Positions 1 through 8,511 of a DNA stretch of 64,000 nucleotides are shown here, in pieces. The DNA is from Chloroflexota bacterium. GTDB taxonomy: Bacteria > Chloroflexota > Anaerolineae > 4572-78 > J111. Made by a program: the position numbers and the translations under genes. The stretch covers positions 1 to 64,000 of the forward strand of contig BOKF01000029.1 of the NCBI GenBank assembly GCA_016860845.1. Reading direction: 5' to 3'. The number at the start of each line of letters is the position of its first letter. Position 1 is the first letter of the stretch. Under the pieces are notes generated by a model, which was given only the letters and a program-made list of their open reading frames with translations, was not told the DNA's origin and did no database searches.

Positions 1-69
1 CGCATCAAAACCGTTACTTGACGCTTTTGAGCTTCGATTTAACCCTGAACAATCTGTTTTGTTAATGTG

Positions 70-399
70 CTACCTGCCAGATTTTTCGTCTGGTCTATTG
101 TCTATTTTATGTTTGCGGAAAGTAAAGAGTAAGGCTAATTCCGTATCACGGATGGTATATTGTTTGGTGCGGGGATCGGCGCGAAGATCAATATACAAGC
201 TTTGGCGAATGCGATCTAAATCACGATAGAAGCGCTTCCGCAGAGCCTGACCTTCGCTGTGGCCGTAAGCCTCTGGCTCAACCTGTAATACCGCCTCAAC
301 CAACTCCTGCCAACAGGCAGGTTCGCGCTGGATACGGCGGATAATAGCTAAACAACGACGGATGACTAACCAGTCGCTTTCGCGCGTGCCATGAGGCAT
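70..399 (-). pseudogene. N-terminal fragment of a WYL-type transcriptional regulator
   Basis: This 109-residue reading frame resembles the N-terminal winged-helix segment of the WYL regulators often found near defence genes: a start of type MPHGTRESD, a helical 'IRRCLAIIRRIQ' segment, then 'ALRKRFYRDLDRI' and a short beta-like end 'KQYTIRDTELAL'. The WYL ligand-binding half that should follow is missing; the frame runs into an unrelated basic tail (RKHKIDNRPDEKSGR) and stops. The start is credible because AGAGGAG lies 6 bases before the ATG. I read it as a regulator truncated by a frameshift or deletion, though a short stand-alone DNA-binding protein is possible. The family call is from memory of sequence patterns and is only moderately sure. 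Confidence 0.5.
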
Positions 400-571
400 T
401 TATGGCTCCTCTGCTCTGGGGTCGTTTTATGAAGTTTTTTGGGGAATATTGTCTTTCAATCCCTGATGAAAAATCACCAGCAGATTAAACAGTTTGATTG
501 CCAGTCAAAGAAAAAGATATGCCTCATTATAGCACAATCTACTTATCATAGTCTATGGGAGTTCAATCACT

Positions 572-1073
572 CTAAGCCTCCAGGTGGCTATGATCAAGAA
601 TAGACTTTTCAACAGTACAGTCAGTCCAGAGCGGACCGCCGTGTTGGCTCTATTTCACGATGCGGGCGAAGTCATCACTGGCGATCTGGCAGCACCCATC
701 AAATATTTTAACCCCAAGATTAAACAAGCCTACAGTGAAATCGAGTCGGTGGCCAATCAGCGGTTGTTTAATATGCTGCCAGAAGCGTTCAAACCGGATT
801 ATCAGACCATCTTTTTCTGGCAAGAAGCGGATCGCGACCACTGGGAGTTGGTCAAAGCCGCCGATAAAATCTGCGCCTATCTCATTCGACCTCAAAGAAA
901 CCAAAGAAGGCCAACCCTTTTTGACCATCACCGAGAGCCGCTTCAAGGGTGAAGGTCAAGATCGCGAGCGGGTCAACATCGCGGTTTTTCCCGATCACGC
1001 TCAAGAGTTTCTGGAAGCGACCCAAGCGATGGTCGAGACGCTGAGTGATGGCCGTTGGTATAACAGTCCTTGA
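572..1073 (+). pseudogene. yfbR: Broken yfbR-like HD-domain 5'-nucleotidase
   Basis: The translation matches the YfbR family of HD-domain 5'-deoxynucleotidases: 'ERTAVLALFHDAGEVITGD' carries the central His-Asp, followed by 'PIKYFNPKIKQAYSEIE' and 'LVKAADKICAYL'. After 'CAYL' (about 881-890) the family sequence continues in the next frame as 'FDLKETKEGQPF' and runs to the stop at 1073, so a frameshift is visible. The N-terminal third is also damaged: only a trace of the EHSLQVAM motif remains around 569-588, and the region that should precede it is not recognisable. Intact YfbR is about 200 residues and dephosphorylates deoxynucleoside monophosphates. With these two lesions it should be inactive unless the sequence has errors. 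Confidence 0.75.
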
Positions 1074-1187
1074 ACCACCGGTCTGAACGTTCCACCGACA
1101 GAGTAAAAACCACGCTCCCTCGGAAGTTAGCTGACACCGCGAACGTTAGAGCGCGGCCTCGTTCTGGCAAAATATCGTTCAGACAGA

Positions 1188-1225
1188 TAATTCGGGAAGC
1201 AAAAACCCCGAATTAGTGGTATAAT
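1188..1225 (+). promoter_or_regulatory. Perfect -10 box with an adjoining 9-bp inverted repeat upstream of the TIR gene
   Basis: A perfect TATAAT lies at 1220-1225, 49 bases before the ATG of the TIR protein. No good -35 hexamer stands 17 bases upstream. Instead a perfect 9-bp inverted repeat, TAATTCGGG (1188-1196) and CCCGAATTA (1207-1215), covers the -35 region. That is a typical place for an operator of an activator or repressor. The promoter role is inferred from sequence alone. Confidence 0.45.
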
Positions 1226-1273
1226 CGAAGTAGAGAACCGCAAAAGAACAGTCCAGAGATTAGGCGGCCGTTG

Positions 1274-4042
1274 ATGTCACGCCAAGATGATCTCAAAAAA
1301 TTGATTACCGAGTCTACTCGCCGTTTGCAAAAACTCAAGGAACAGCAAGCTCGGAAAGGTATTGATACTGAACCTCACATTCTCGTTGAGATCGAAGACA
1401 TCGAGGCAACCATTGCCCAGTTGCAGGGCGAACTGGCAGAGTTAGAGACAAAACAGGGTTTCGTCCCTCAACCAAAGCTGGCGGCTTCGCCGGCGGTAGC
1501 GGCGCTAGTTACCCCGCCTGCTGAATCTGCCCCCAAATTGGCTAGCTTTCGAGCTCAACCCCGGATTTTCCTCTGCCACGCCAGTGAAGATAAACCTCGG
1601 GTAAAGGAACTTTATCATCAACTCAAAGACGTTGGCTATCGCCCCTGGTTGGATAAATTTGACTTATTGCCGGGGCAGCACTGGCGCTGGGAAATCGAAA
1701 AGATTATTCGCGATCCTTATAACCTAGTCCTGGTTTGCTTATCCAGTAGTTCAGTTACTAAACAGGGGGTGGTGCAGCAAGAGATCCAGTGGGCGCTGGA
1801 TATTCTAGATCAAATGCCGGAAGAGACGATTTATTTAATTCCGGTGCGGTTAGAAGAGTGCCAAGCGCCGGAGCGTCTTTCGGAATTGCATTGGGTTAAT
1901 CTCTTTGAACCCGATGGCCTTGAGTACCTCACCCGGGCATTGGATTATGAGATCAGTCGAAGTCACGGAGGGCCAGAGCCAACAGACCAAGCACCTGTCA
2001 GAACCCTTCCCTCTTCCTCATCGGAGCCTAAGCCCCCACCCATCACTCCCATCCCTACGCCCTCCATGGTCGCTCAACCTCGCTCGCTAAACTGGCTTCT
2101 GATCGGCGGGGGTGGGACTACTTTGCTGCTGTTCTTGATCATGATGTGCGCGACTATTTCCTACGCTATAAGAGGCGGAATTGGCGAGCCAACGCCATCG
2201 TTGGCCGGGGCCACCGATACCCCTACTTCTATCCCCAGCCCGACAGCGACTCCCCTAGTGCGTTTGGAGGTCAACGCATCAAGAACGGCTATAGAAAGTG
2301 GTGAATGTATTGAATTAAGTTGGATAGCGCAAAATCTAGAGTTTGTTTATTTAAACGGCAGACTCGTAATCCTCCCGCACATTCAACTCTGTCCGACCCA
2401 GACAACGACTTACGTGATCGCCGGTCAGCGCACCCTCACAGATACCAACCCACTGGTGGTTGCTCAAACGATTACGGTAGTTCAGGTTCCGACTTTCCGT
2501 CAAACCATCACTGCTTCCGATGGCGCGCCGATGGTGCTGGTCCCGGCCGGGCCATTTACGATGGGCAGTGATTATAGTGAATTCAACAATGAAAAACCCG
2601 CCCACGAAGTGACCCTGGCCGCCTTCTACATCGACCAGTACGAGGTAACCAACGCCCAATATCATCACTGTGTGGAAGCCGGCATGTGTACCCCGCCCGA
2701 TCAAACCAGTTCCTCTACCCGCGACAGTTATTATGGTAATGCCCAATTTGATAATTTCCCGGTTATTTACGTAAACTGGGAGCAGGCCAAAACCTACTGT
2801 GAGTGGCGCGACGCCCGTCTACCCACCGAGGCCGAGTGGGAAAAGGCGGCCCGAGGGACGGATGGGCGGATCTTTCCGTGGAGGGACGAGGCCCCTAATG
2901 AGGTGTTACTGAATTTTAATAACAATATAGGCGACACCACGCCGGTGGGCACCTATCCGGAGGGTGCTAGTCCATATGAGGTGCTAGATATGGCGGGTAA
3001 TGTCTGGGAGTGGGTGGCCGATTGGTATGACTCCGAGTATTATAAAAATTCGCCATCCGAGAACCCATCTGGCCCACCGAACGGAGACTATAAGGTATTG
3101 CGCGGCGGCTCCTGGGGCGACTTCCAGCACGAGGAGCGCGCGACGAAACGCAACGTCCCCCCTGCTAAGCCGGGCGACAACATCGGGTTTCGGTGCGCGG
3201 CAGCCGCCTCAACCGTTATTTCGACCAACACTCCCACCGACACTCCAACATCCACCCCAGTCCCTACCAACACTCCCCTGCCAACAAACACGCCTGAACC
3301 GCCGACTAATACCCCGCTCCCACAAACCATCACCGCCCCTGATGGCGCGCCGATGGTCCTGGTCCCGGCCGGGCCATTTGAGATGGGCAGCAACCAAGGC
3401 GATAACAGTGAACAGCCGGTCCATCAAGTCACCCTGTCTGCCTTTTATATTGACCAATATGAGGTGACGAATGGCCAATACGCCGCCTGTGTAGACGCGG
3501 GCGCGTGTGACTCGCCCGCTGATACCAGCTCTTTTGGCCGGGAAGGCTACTACGGCAACCCGGAGTACGCCGACTATCCGGTAATTTGGGTAAATTGGTA
3601 CCAAGCCAAAACCTACTGCGCCTGGCGTGGGGGGCAGTTGCCCACCGAAGCGCAATGGGAAAAGGCAGCCCGGGGTACGGATGGCCGTACCTACCCATGG
3701 GGAGAAGACATAGACTGCGAGCGGGCTAATTATGAGCGTTGTAGGGATGACACCACGCCGGTGGGCGCTTACCCGGCCGGAGTCAGCCCCTATGGCGCTT
3801 ATGACATGGCTGGCAATGTTTGGGAGTGGGTGGCTGATTGGTATGATGAAAACTATTATTCAAATTTGCCGTCCGAGAACCCAACTGGTCCCAAAGATGA
3901 AGAGAACAAAAGTTCTAAGGTACTGCGCGGCGGCGGCTGGTACTACGTCGCCTCCAACGCGCGCGCGACGTACCGCTACGACATCACCCCTGATGGTCAG
4001 CTCAACGTCGTTGGGTTTCGGTGCGCGGCGGACGCGCCCTGA
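1274..4042 (+). CDS. TIR domain - transmembrane - two FGE-sulfatase (C-type-lectin-fold) domains
   Basis: The 922-residue protein starts at ATG 1274; a TTG lies one codon earlier. Residues 1-62 form a charged coiled coil. A bacterial TIR domain spans about 96-225 ('[11 protein letters not shown]', '[19 protein letters not shown]', 'QQEIQWAL', whose Glu is where NAD-consuming TIRs have the catalytic Glu). After a Pro-rich linker comes one membrane helix at about 273-299, then an Ig-like stretch (330-405) and two FGE-sulfatase domains (about 412-646 and 690-922), each with '[12 protein letters not shown]', '[16 protein letters not shown]', '[15 protein letters not shown]' and 'GFRCA', separated by a Thr/Pro repeat linker. 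The arrangement puts TIR on one side of the membrane and the FGE pair on the other. It looks like a receptor with a TIR effector, partnered by the next gene. FGE domains of this kind are common targets of diversity-generating retroelements. Function is inferred. Confidence 0.88.
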   Translation: MSRQDDLKKLITESTRRLQKLKEQQARKGIDTEPHILVEIEDIEATIAQLQGELAELETKQGFVPQPKLAASPAVAALVTPPAESAPKLASFRAQPRIFLCHASEDKPRVKELYHQLKDVGYRPWLDKFDLLPGQHWRWEIEKIIRDPYNLVLVCLSSSSVTKQGVVQQEIQWALDILDQMPEETIYLIPVRLEECQAPERLSELHWVNLFEPDGLEYLTRALDYEISRSHGGPEPTDQAPVRTLPSSSSEPKPPPITPIPTPSMVAQPRSLNWLLIGGGGTTLLLFLIMMCATISYAIRGGIGEPTPSLAGATDTPTSIPSPTATPLVRLEVNASRTAIESGECIELSWIAQNLEFVYLNGRLVILPHIQLCPTQTTTYVIAGQRTLTDTNPLVVAQTITVVQVPTFRQTITASDGAPMVLVPAGPFTMGSDYSEFNNEKPAHEVTLAAFYIDQYEVTNAQYHHCVEAGMCTPPDQTSSSTRDSYYGNAQFDNFPVIYVNWEQAKTYCEWRDARLPTEAEWEKAARGTDGRIFPWRDEAPNEVLLNFNNNIGDTTPVGTYPEGASPYEVLDMAGNVWEWVADWYDSEYYKNSPSENPSGPPNGDYKVLRGGSWGDFQHEERATKRNVPPAKPGDNIGFRCAAAASTVISTNTPTDTPTSTPVPTNTPLPTNTPEPPTNTPLPQTITAPDGAPMVLVPAGPFEMGSNQGDNSEQPVHQVTLSAFYIDQYEVTNGQYAACVDAGACDSPADTSSFGREGYYGNPEYADYPVIWVNWYQAKTYCAWRGGQLPTEAQWEKAARGTDGRTYPWGEDIDCERANYERCRDDTTPVGAYPAGVSPYGAYDMAGNVWEWVADWYDENYYSNLPSENPTGPKDEENKSSKVLRGGGWYYVASNARATYRYDITPDGQLNVVGFRCAADAP
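3091..3210 (+). other. Hypervariable segment A (end of FGE domain 1)
   Basis: This segment codes 'RGGSW' followed by seven codons (ggc gac ttc cag cac gag gag) and then 'RATKRN...GFRCA'. The same constant words frame different residues in segments B and C further downstream. The variable codons mostly end in C, as expected if AAC codons in a template had their adenines changed. This copy is internal to the protein and has no conserved noncoding tail, so it may be a fixed, older copy. Confidence 0.45.
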
Positions 4043-4081
4043 GTGGTCTCCTGGGCTGCTGGGTTCTGAACTTCTGGGGAG
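3911..4081 (+). other. Hypervariable segment B with conserved 3' tail (end of FGE domain 2)
   Basis: After 'RGGGW' come codons tac tac gtc gcc tcc aac gcg, then 'RATYRYDIT...GFRCA' and the stop. The roughly 35 bases after the stop (from GTGGTCTCCTGGGCTGCTGG on) are nearly identical, 33 of 35 by eye, to those after segment C, although the coding sequence upstream of the two segments is only about 70 percent alike. Noncoding DNA more conserved than the neighbouring coding DNA fits copy-and-replace by a retroelement. Confidence 0.5.
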
Positions 4082-4221
4082 TTTGAAGGGGATTTTGTCG
4101 TTTATGCGCCCGATACCAAGCTTTTTGTGCGCCGCGAAAGGGCAAGCAGCAACCGACAATTGTGGCCGGGGGAGCCAGTAAATTCCCCCAGGAAAGATCC
4201 CGAAGAATTTGAGCTGAGACA

Positions 4222-7200
4222 ATGGCCGATTATAAAGCTGTTTTAATCAAGCTCCAGCAAAACCTAAATATGCTTCGAGAGCGTGAAGCCAAATATGGCG
4301 GCAATGCGCCCTTTGAGTTGCTCAACCAGATTGAGGACCACCAAAAAGCCATCGCCCTGACTGAGCAGGCACTTGCCGGTGAGCTTAGTCAGGTCGAGTG
4401 GCGGGAGGCGCTACAGCCGCTGCTGGTCGCCATTGACCAGCGAGCCGCCGCCAGCGAGATGTGCCAGGTAACCATCGGCGATATTAGCGGCGATGTGCGC
4501 GACTCCATCATCGCCGGCCGCGATGTGCATGTGGTGATCTACAACTATCCCCCGGCCCCGACCCCGGCGCCTACCCCAGCCGAGGCGCCCACTGAGCCTA
4601 TCCCGGCAAATCCTTATCGCGGCCTGTTTGCCTTCCGGCCCGAACACGCTCCCCTCTTCTTTGGACGCGAGGACTTCACCCAACAACTGCTCCGGGCCGT
4701 TGACAGCCGACCCTTTGTGGCCGTGCTGGGCGCTTCCGGCAGCGGCAAATCCTCGGTGGTCTTTGCCGGGCTGGTGCCGGCGCTGCTCGACCAAGCTGGC
4801 CAGCCGTGGCTGTTTACGACCTTTCGACCTGGGGATGACCCGTTTCTCGGTTTGGCTAGTGCCCTTGTGCCTCTCCTATACGAGAAGGATTTAGACATTA
4901 TCGACAAAATCGACAAAACCCGTAAGCTGGCCACTAAATTTCGTGATGAGGGAATGCTTTTGTCGGATATCCTTAAACAAATTCATCAAAGCCATCCCGA
5001 CTGTCGCCTGCTCCTCATCGCCGACCAGTTTGAAGAACTCTACACCCTGGGCCGTGACCCCGCCGCCCGACAGCAGTTTTTGAATGTACTGTTGGAGTTG
5101 GTGAGGGCCATCCAGGGGCCGGTGCCGCGCCTGGTGCTGACCCTGCGGGCCGATTTTCTGGGCCAGGCCCTCCTGTATCGCCCCCTGGCCGACGCCCTCC
5201 AGGAGACCGATTTGAAACTCGGTCCGATGACCCGGGCCGAGCTGACCGAGGCCATCGAAAAACCGGCCGAATTACAAGAGGTCCACTTTGAAGCTAACCT
5301 GGTTGACCGTCTGCTGGATGACGTGGGTGAAGAAGAAGGCGGCCTGCCGCTGCTGGAATTTGCCTTGACCGAATTATGGCAGCACCAACAACAGCGTACC
5401 CTGACCCACGTGGCTTACGAAAAGATCGGCGAGATCAAGGGTGCCTTAAGCCGTCACGCCGACCAGGCTTTCCAACGATTGATGCCCGCCGAGCAGGAAC
5501 AGGCCCGTCACATCTTTGTCCAACTGGTCAACCCGGGTGCGGGCACCGAGGATACCCGCCGCCTGGCCAGCCGCAGCGAATTGGAGAGCGACTGGCCGCT
5601 GGTGGCCCGGCTGGCCGACGAGCGGCTGGTGGTGACCAACCAGGCCGAAAACGCCCAAGACACGGTTGAGGTGGCCCACGAAGCCCTGATCCGGCACTGG
5701 GGTCGGCTGCAAACCTGGATGGGCGAAGACCGCACCTTTCGGGCCTGGCAGGAGCGGCTGCGCTTTACTTTGAAGCAGTGGCAGGCCACCAAAGATGACG
5801 AGGCGTTGCTGCGGGGCACGCAATTGGCCGAAGCCGAGGGCTGGCTGGCCGAACGCCGGGCCGACTTGAGCCAGGCCGAAGAAGAGTTTATCAAGGCCAG
5901 CTTGCAACAACGCCGCCGGCAGGAACAACGGCAGCGATTGCTCCTGAGTGGAGCTATCGTGGCGGCGATTGTGATGGCCATCCTGGCCGGGTTGAGCTGC
6001 TGGTTCTTTGTGGATGCGAACCAGCAGCGAAAGAATGCCGAAGTGGCCAGCACCACGGTGGCCCAACAATTGCAGGCGACCGAAGCCGAACTGAATTTCT
6101 CGCAAACCAACGATGCCGAAGAGCGCAAGAAGAATCTTGCCACCTTGTTTAGGTTGCGGGGAATAGCGGCCCGTAAGTTTTTCTGGGCGATGGTCCAACA
6201 GGAGCAACTTAATCTATTCGAGTCTAAAAATGACCAGGCCCTGGCGGTAATCAAAGGCGTCTATCCCAGTCTGGCCGATGTCAACCAAACCGGTTACACA
6301 GATGAACTCCTGACCGTGATGGCCGAAGTTCTGGAGAGACTGCCCCTAACGGAAGAGGTCCAGCTACTAAAAGCGGAACTTACAGGCTGGGTGGCGGCGA
6401 GAAAACGGGTTACAGAGGGTGAATATGCGGCTGCTTTAGGCCAATATGATCAGATTATCGCCTTGGATAGCCGTAACCCGGCAACCCGGTATGAGAAAGC
6501 CTTTGTTTTGGTTAACCAAATGGAGTACGAAGCCGCCTTGACTGAGCTTGATCAATTGGTAAACATAGCTGATGACCCTACCATTGCCATCACCGGCACC
6601 ATTGAGGTGAGGTCAGATTTTTCAACCGCTGCGCAAATGCGGAAGGCAGTCCAGCGGTTAATTATGCTTAATCCTGAGTTGGGAGGCACCTTATTTAGGG
6701 CCGCTGCTCAATACAGTCATCTAAAGCAGGCTGATTTGGTTTTGACCCCCACTCCCACCCCAATCATTGCTCCGGATGGGGCACAGATGGTATTGGTGCC
6801 GGGCGGGCCTTTTGAGATGGGCAGCAATAACGGCAATCCTGATGAACGGCCGGTTCACCCGGTTACCCTGGCTGCATTTTACGTTGACCAGCACGAAGTG
6901 ACCAACGCCCAGTATCGCCGGTGTGAGGAAGCCGGTGACTGTGACACACCCGGCTGCCTGCGCCCTTATGAAGCGCTGGACAAGGCGGATCATCCAGTGG
7001 TTTGTGTGAGCTGGTTCCAGGCCAAAGCGTATTGTGAGTGGCGCGACGCCCGCTTGCCAACCGAGGCTGAGTGGGAGAAAGCGGCCCGTGGTGATGACGG
7101 CCCCACCTACCCGTGGGGTGAAATCATCACTTGCCAAGTGGCGAATTATGGTGGGACCCTAAAGGATAACGGGTGTGTTGGAGCCACCTCACGGGTTCGT

Positions 7201-7467
7201 GCTTATCCAACGGGGGTCAGTCCATATGGCGTCTATGATATGGGCGGGAATGTATGGGAATGGACAGCTGACTGGTATGATAGCAGCTATTACGGAATCT
7301 CTCCAACAGAGAATCCCCTAGGACCGAACAAAGGTTCTTTCAAGGTAATGCGCGGCGGTTCCTGGCACCGCTATGAGCGCCACGTGCGCGCGACATACCG
7401 CAACTACTACGGGCCAGACAGTCCGGAGGGCGACATCGGGTTTCGGTGCGTGAGTGCGGTGCCATGA
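4222..7467 (+). CDS. Coiled coil - nSTAND1 ATPase - transmembrane - FGE-sulfatase domain
   Basis: The 1081-residue protein opens with a coiled coil (1-60) similar in style to that of the upstream TIR protein, then 'GDVRDSIIAGRDVHVVIY' (90-107), a segment of a kind I associate with Chloroflexota STAND proteins. The nSTAND1 NTPase follows: 'NPYRGLFAF..EHAPLFFGRE' (130-150), Walker A 'GASGSGKSS' (170-178), Walker B 'CRLLLIADQFEEL' (about 260-272) and the STAND signature 'VEVAHEALIRHW' (about 481-492). A membrane helix lies at about 573-597, a helical TPR-like region at 600-840, and an FGE-sulfatase domain at 848-1081. STAND proteins are NTP-dependent switches in immunity and signalling. Shared FGE ectodomain, shared coiled-coil type and a 179-base gap suggest one operon with the TIR gene. 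Ligand and output are unknown. Confidence 0.88.
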   Translation: MADYKAVLIKLQQNLNMLREREAKYGGNAPFELLNQIEDHQKAIALTEQALAGELSQVEWREALQPLLVAIDQRAAASEMCQVTIGDISGDVRDSIIAGRDVHVVIYNYPPAPTPAPTPAEAPTEPIPANPYRGLFAFRPEHAPLFFGREDFTQQLLRAVDSRPFVAVLGASGSGKSSVVFAGLVPALLDQAGQPWLFTTFRPGDDPFLGLASALVPLLYEKDLDIIDKIDKTRKLATKFRDEGMLLSDILKQIHQSHPDCRLLLIADQFEELYTLGRDPAARQQFLNVLLELVRAIQGPVPRLVLTLRADFLGQALLYRPLADALQETDLKLGPMTRAELTEAIEKPAELQEVHFEANLVDRLLDDVGEEEGGLPLLEFALTELWQHQQQRTLTHVAYEKIGEIKGALSRHADQAFQRLMPAEQEQARHIFVQLVNPGAGTEDTRRLASRSELESDWPLVARLADERLVVTNQAENAQDTVEVAHEALIRHWGRLQTWMGEDRTFRAWQERLRFTLKQWQATKDDEALLRGTQLAEAEGWLAERRADLSQAEEEFIKASLQQRRRQEQRQRLLLSGAIVAAIVMAILAGLSCWFFVDANQQRKNAEVASTTVAQQLQATEAELNFSQTNDAEERKKNLATLFRLRGIAARKFFWAMVQQEQLNLFESKNDQALAVIKGVYPSLADVNQTGYTDELLTVMAEVLERLPLTEEVQLLKAELTGWVAARKRVTEGEYAAALGQYDQIIALDSRNPATRYEKAFVLVNQMEYEAALTELDQLVNIADDPTIAITGTIEVRSDFSTAAQMRKAVQRLIMLNPELGGTLFRAAAQYSHLKQADLVLTPTPTPIIAPDGAQMVLVPGGPFEMGSNNGNPDERPVHPVTLAAFYVDQHEVTNAQYRRCEEAGDCDTPGCLRPYEALDKADHPVVCVSWFQAKAYCEWRDARLPTEAEWEKAARGDDGPTYPWGEIITCQVANYGGTLKDNGCVGATSRVRAYPTGVSPYGVYDMGGNVWEWTADWYDSSYYGISPTENPLGPNKGSFKVMRGGSWHRYERHVRATYRNYYGPDSPEGDIGFRCVSAVP

Positions 7468-7505
7468 GTGTTCTCCTGGGCTGCTGGTTTCTGAACTTCT
7501 AAGGG
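7339..7505 (+). other. Hypervariable segment C with conserved 3' tail (end of STAND protein)
   Basis: After 'RGGSW' come codons cac cgc tat gag cgc cac gtg, then 'RATYRNYYG...GFRCV' and the stop. The noncoding tail after the stop matches that of segment B at about 33 of 35 positions. Two small GC-rich hairpins follow at 7514-7552. Confidence 0.5.
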
Positions 7506-7513
7506 TGGTGATT

Positions 7514-7552
7514 GCGGGGGGATTCCCCCGCAAGGGGTTGGCGCGTTAGCGC
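7514..7552 (+). other. Two GC-rich tetraloop hairpins downstream of segment C
   Basis: GCGGGGG (7514-7520) and CCCCCGC (7525-7531) enclose the loop GATT. GGCGC and GCGCC (about 7539-7552) enclose GTTA. There is no T-run, so these are poor rho-independent terminators. Known diversity-generating retroelements need a 7-10 bp GC-rich hairpin or cruciform with a four-base loop just downstream of the variable repeat, and this pair is in the matching place. The loop does not fit the published GRNA preference exactly. Confidence 0.45.
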
Positions 7553-7679
7553 CCGAATTTAAAATTGGGTAGAGACGATGAAGAGTTACAAAAACCTTTA
7601 CCCGCAAATCTATCCTTTTGCCAATCTCTACCAGGCTTTCAGGTTATATCGCCCCTTGACCATTCAACAAACCTCACCT

Positions 7680-8345
7680 GAAAGAAGTAAGAGGCGCAAG
7701 CCCCCCGATTTGCTCCCCGCGAGTGAGACCGACGACTCCCGGAGCGAGCGGTGCAGCGAAGCAAGCCGCGAGGGGAGGGTTGAGGAGCGTCGAGCGAGCG
7801 GGTGCGGCTGAGACAGGAGTGTAAGCGGAGCGATGCTCCTGGCGAAGCCGTTACGACTTCGCTAAGAGGCTCGTCTCGCGTCCTTCTACCCTTTAACCCT
7901 CATTTACTTGCACCTCCAATATGCCGTGAAGTCTGCACATACCGGCGGCGCTGCCACGCAGAGGAGAGCAAAAACGGCGCGGGCCAGTGTCGTTCAGCGA
8001 CCGGAGTGGAATGGGCGGGGGTGGGACGCGACCGCAGGGGCGGATTGGGCGGCATAGCCCCCAAAAGGCGGAGCCGGCCCATTCCGCCAGCGCCCCGAGC
8101 GAAGGCGTCGGCTCAGCCCGCTTGCGTAACGGAGTGGAGCAACGGATGAGGCGTGGCCGGAGCGCCCCCGCCGTGAAACGCAGGGAGCATCTGGCCCTGT
8201 GCCGCCGCTCGAAGCGGAGTGGCTGCGCCTCTTTGCGAGGAGGAACTGAGTCCGGGTCAGGCGGGCGTCTGCGGAGTGGAGCCGCCTTTGGCGTGGCGGA
8301 ACGCAGCAGTGGCCCGCCCAGTCAAGAGGTACAATACCGTTGGGC
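7680..8345. other. GC-rich stem-rich noncoding block 1
   Basis: This gene-free region between the STAND gene and the LysM gene has no convincing reading frame: several frames are open at once, with low-complexity Arg/Gly/Ser translations. It is full of complementary segments: GGAATGGGC (8008-8016) with GCCCATTCC (8077-8085), GGCGGGC (8260-8266) with GCCCGCC (8312-8318), and a hairpin CCGCT-CGA-AGCGG (8205-8217). Words such as 'GCGGAGCG' and 'GCGAGCG' recur. It may be a structured RNA or a decayed repeat element. I recognise no known RNA family. Confidence 0.35.
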
Positions 8346-8511
8346 AGGCGGTTGGCGAGGTGGCTTTGTAGCTCCTTCTTCAGTCGTCCGCTACCGATAT
8401 GAACACCTAACTCAGACCAGTAAGAATGGCATTTACACTGCTTCTTTTCCCCTGATGTTACGTCGGCTCGACCGTAGACAAACTGCCCCTAATCCTTGGA
8501 CAGCCACCAGA

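Noticed and set aside
1274..7467. True formylglycine-generating enzymes
   Set aside because: No sulfatase in the neighbourhood, the domains are appended to TIR and STAND proteins, and their ends are hypervariable; a binding role is more likely than catalysis.
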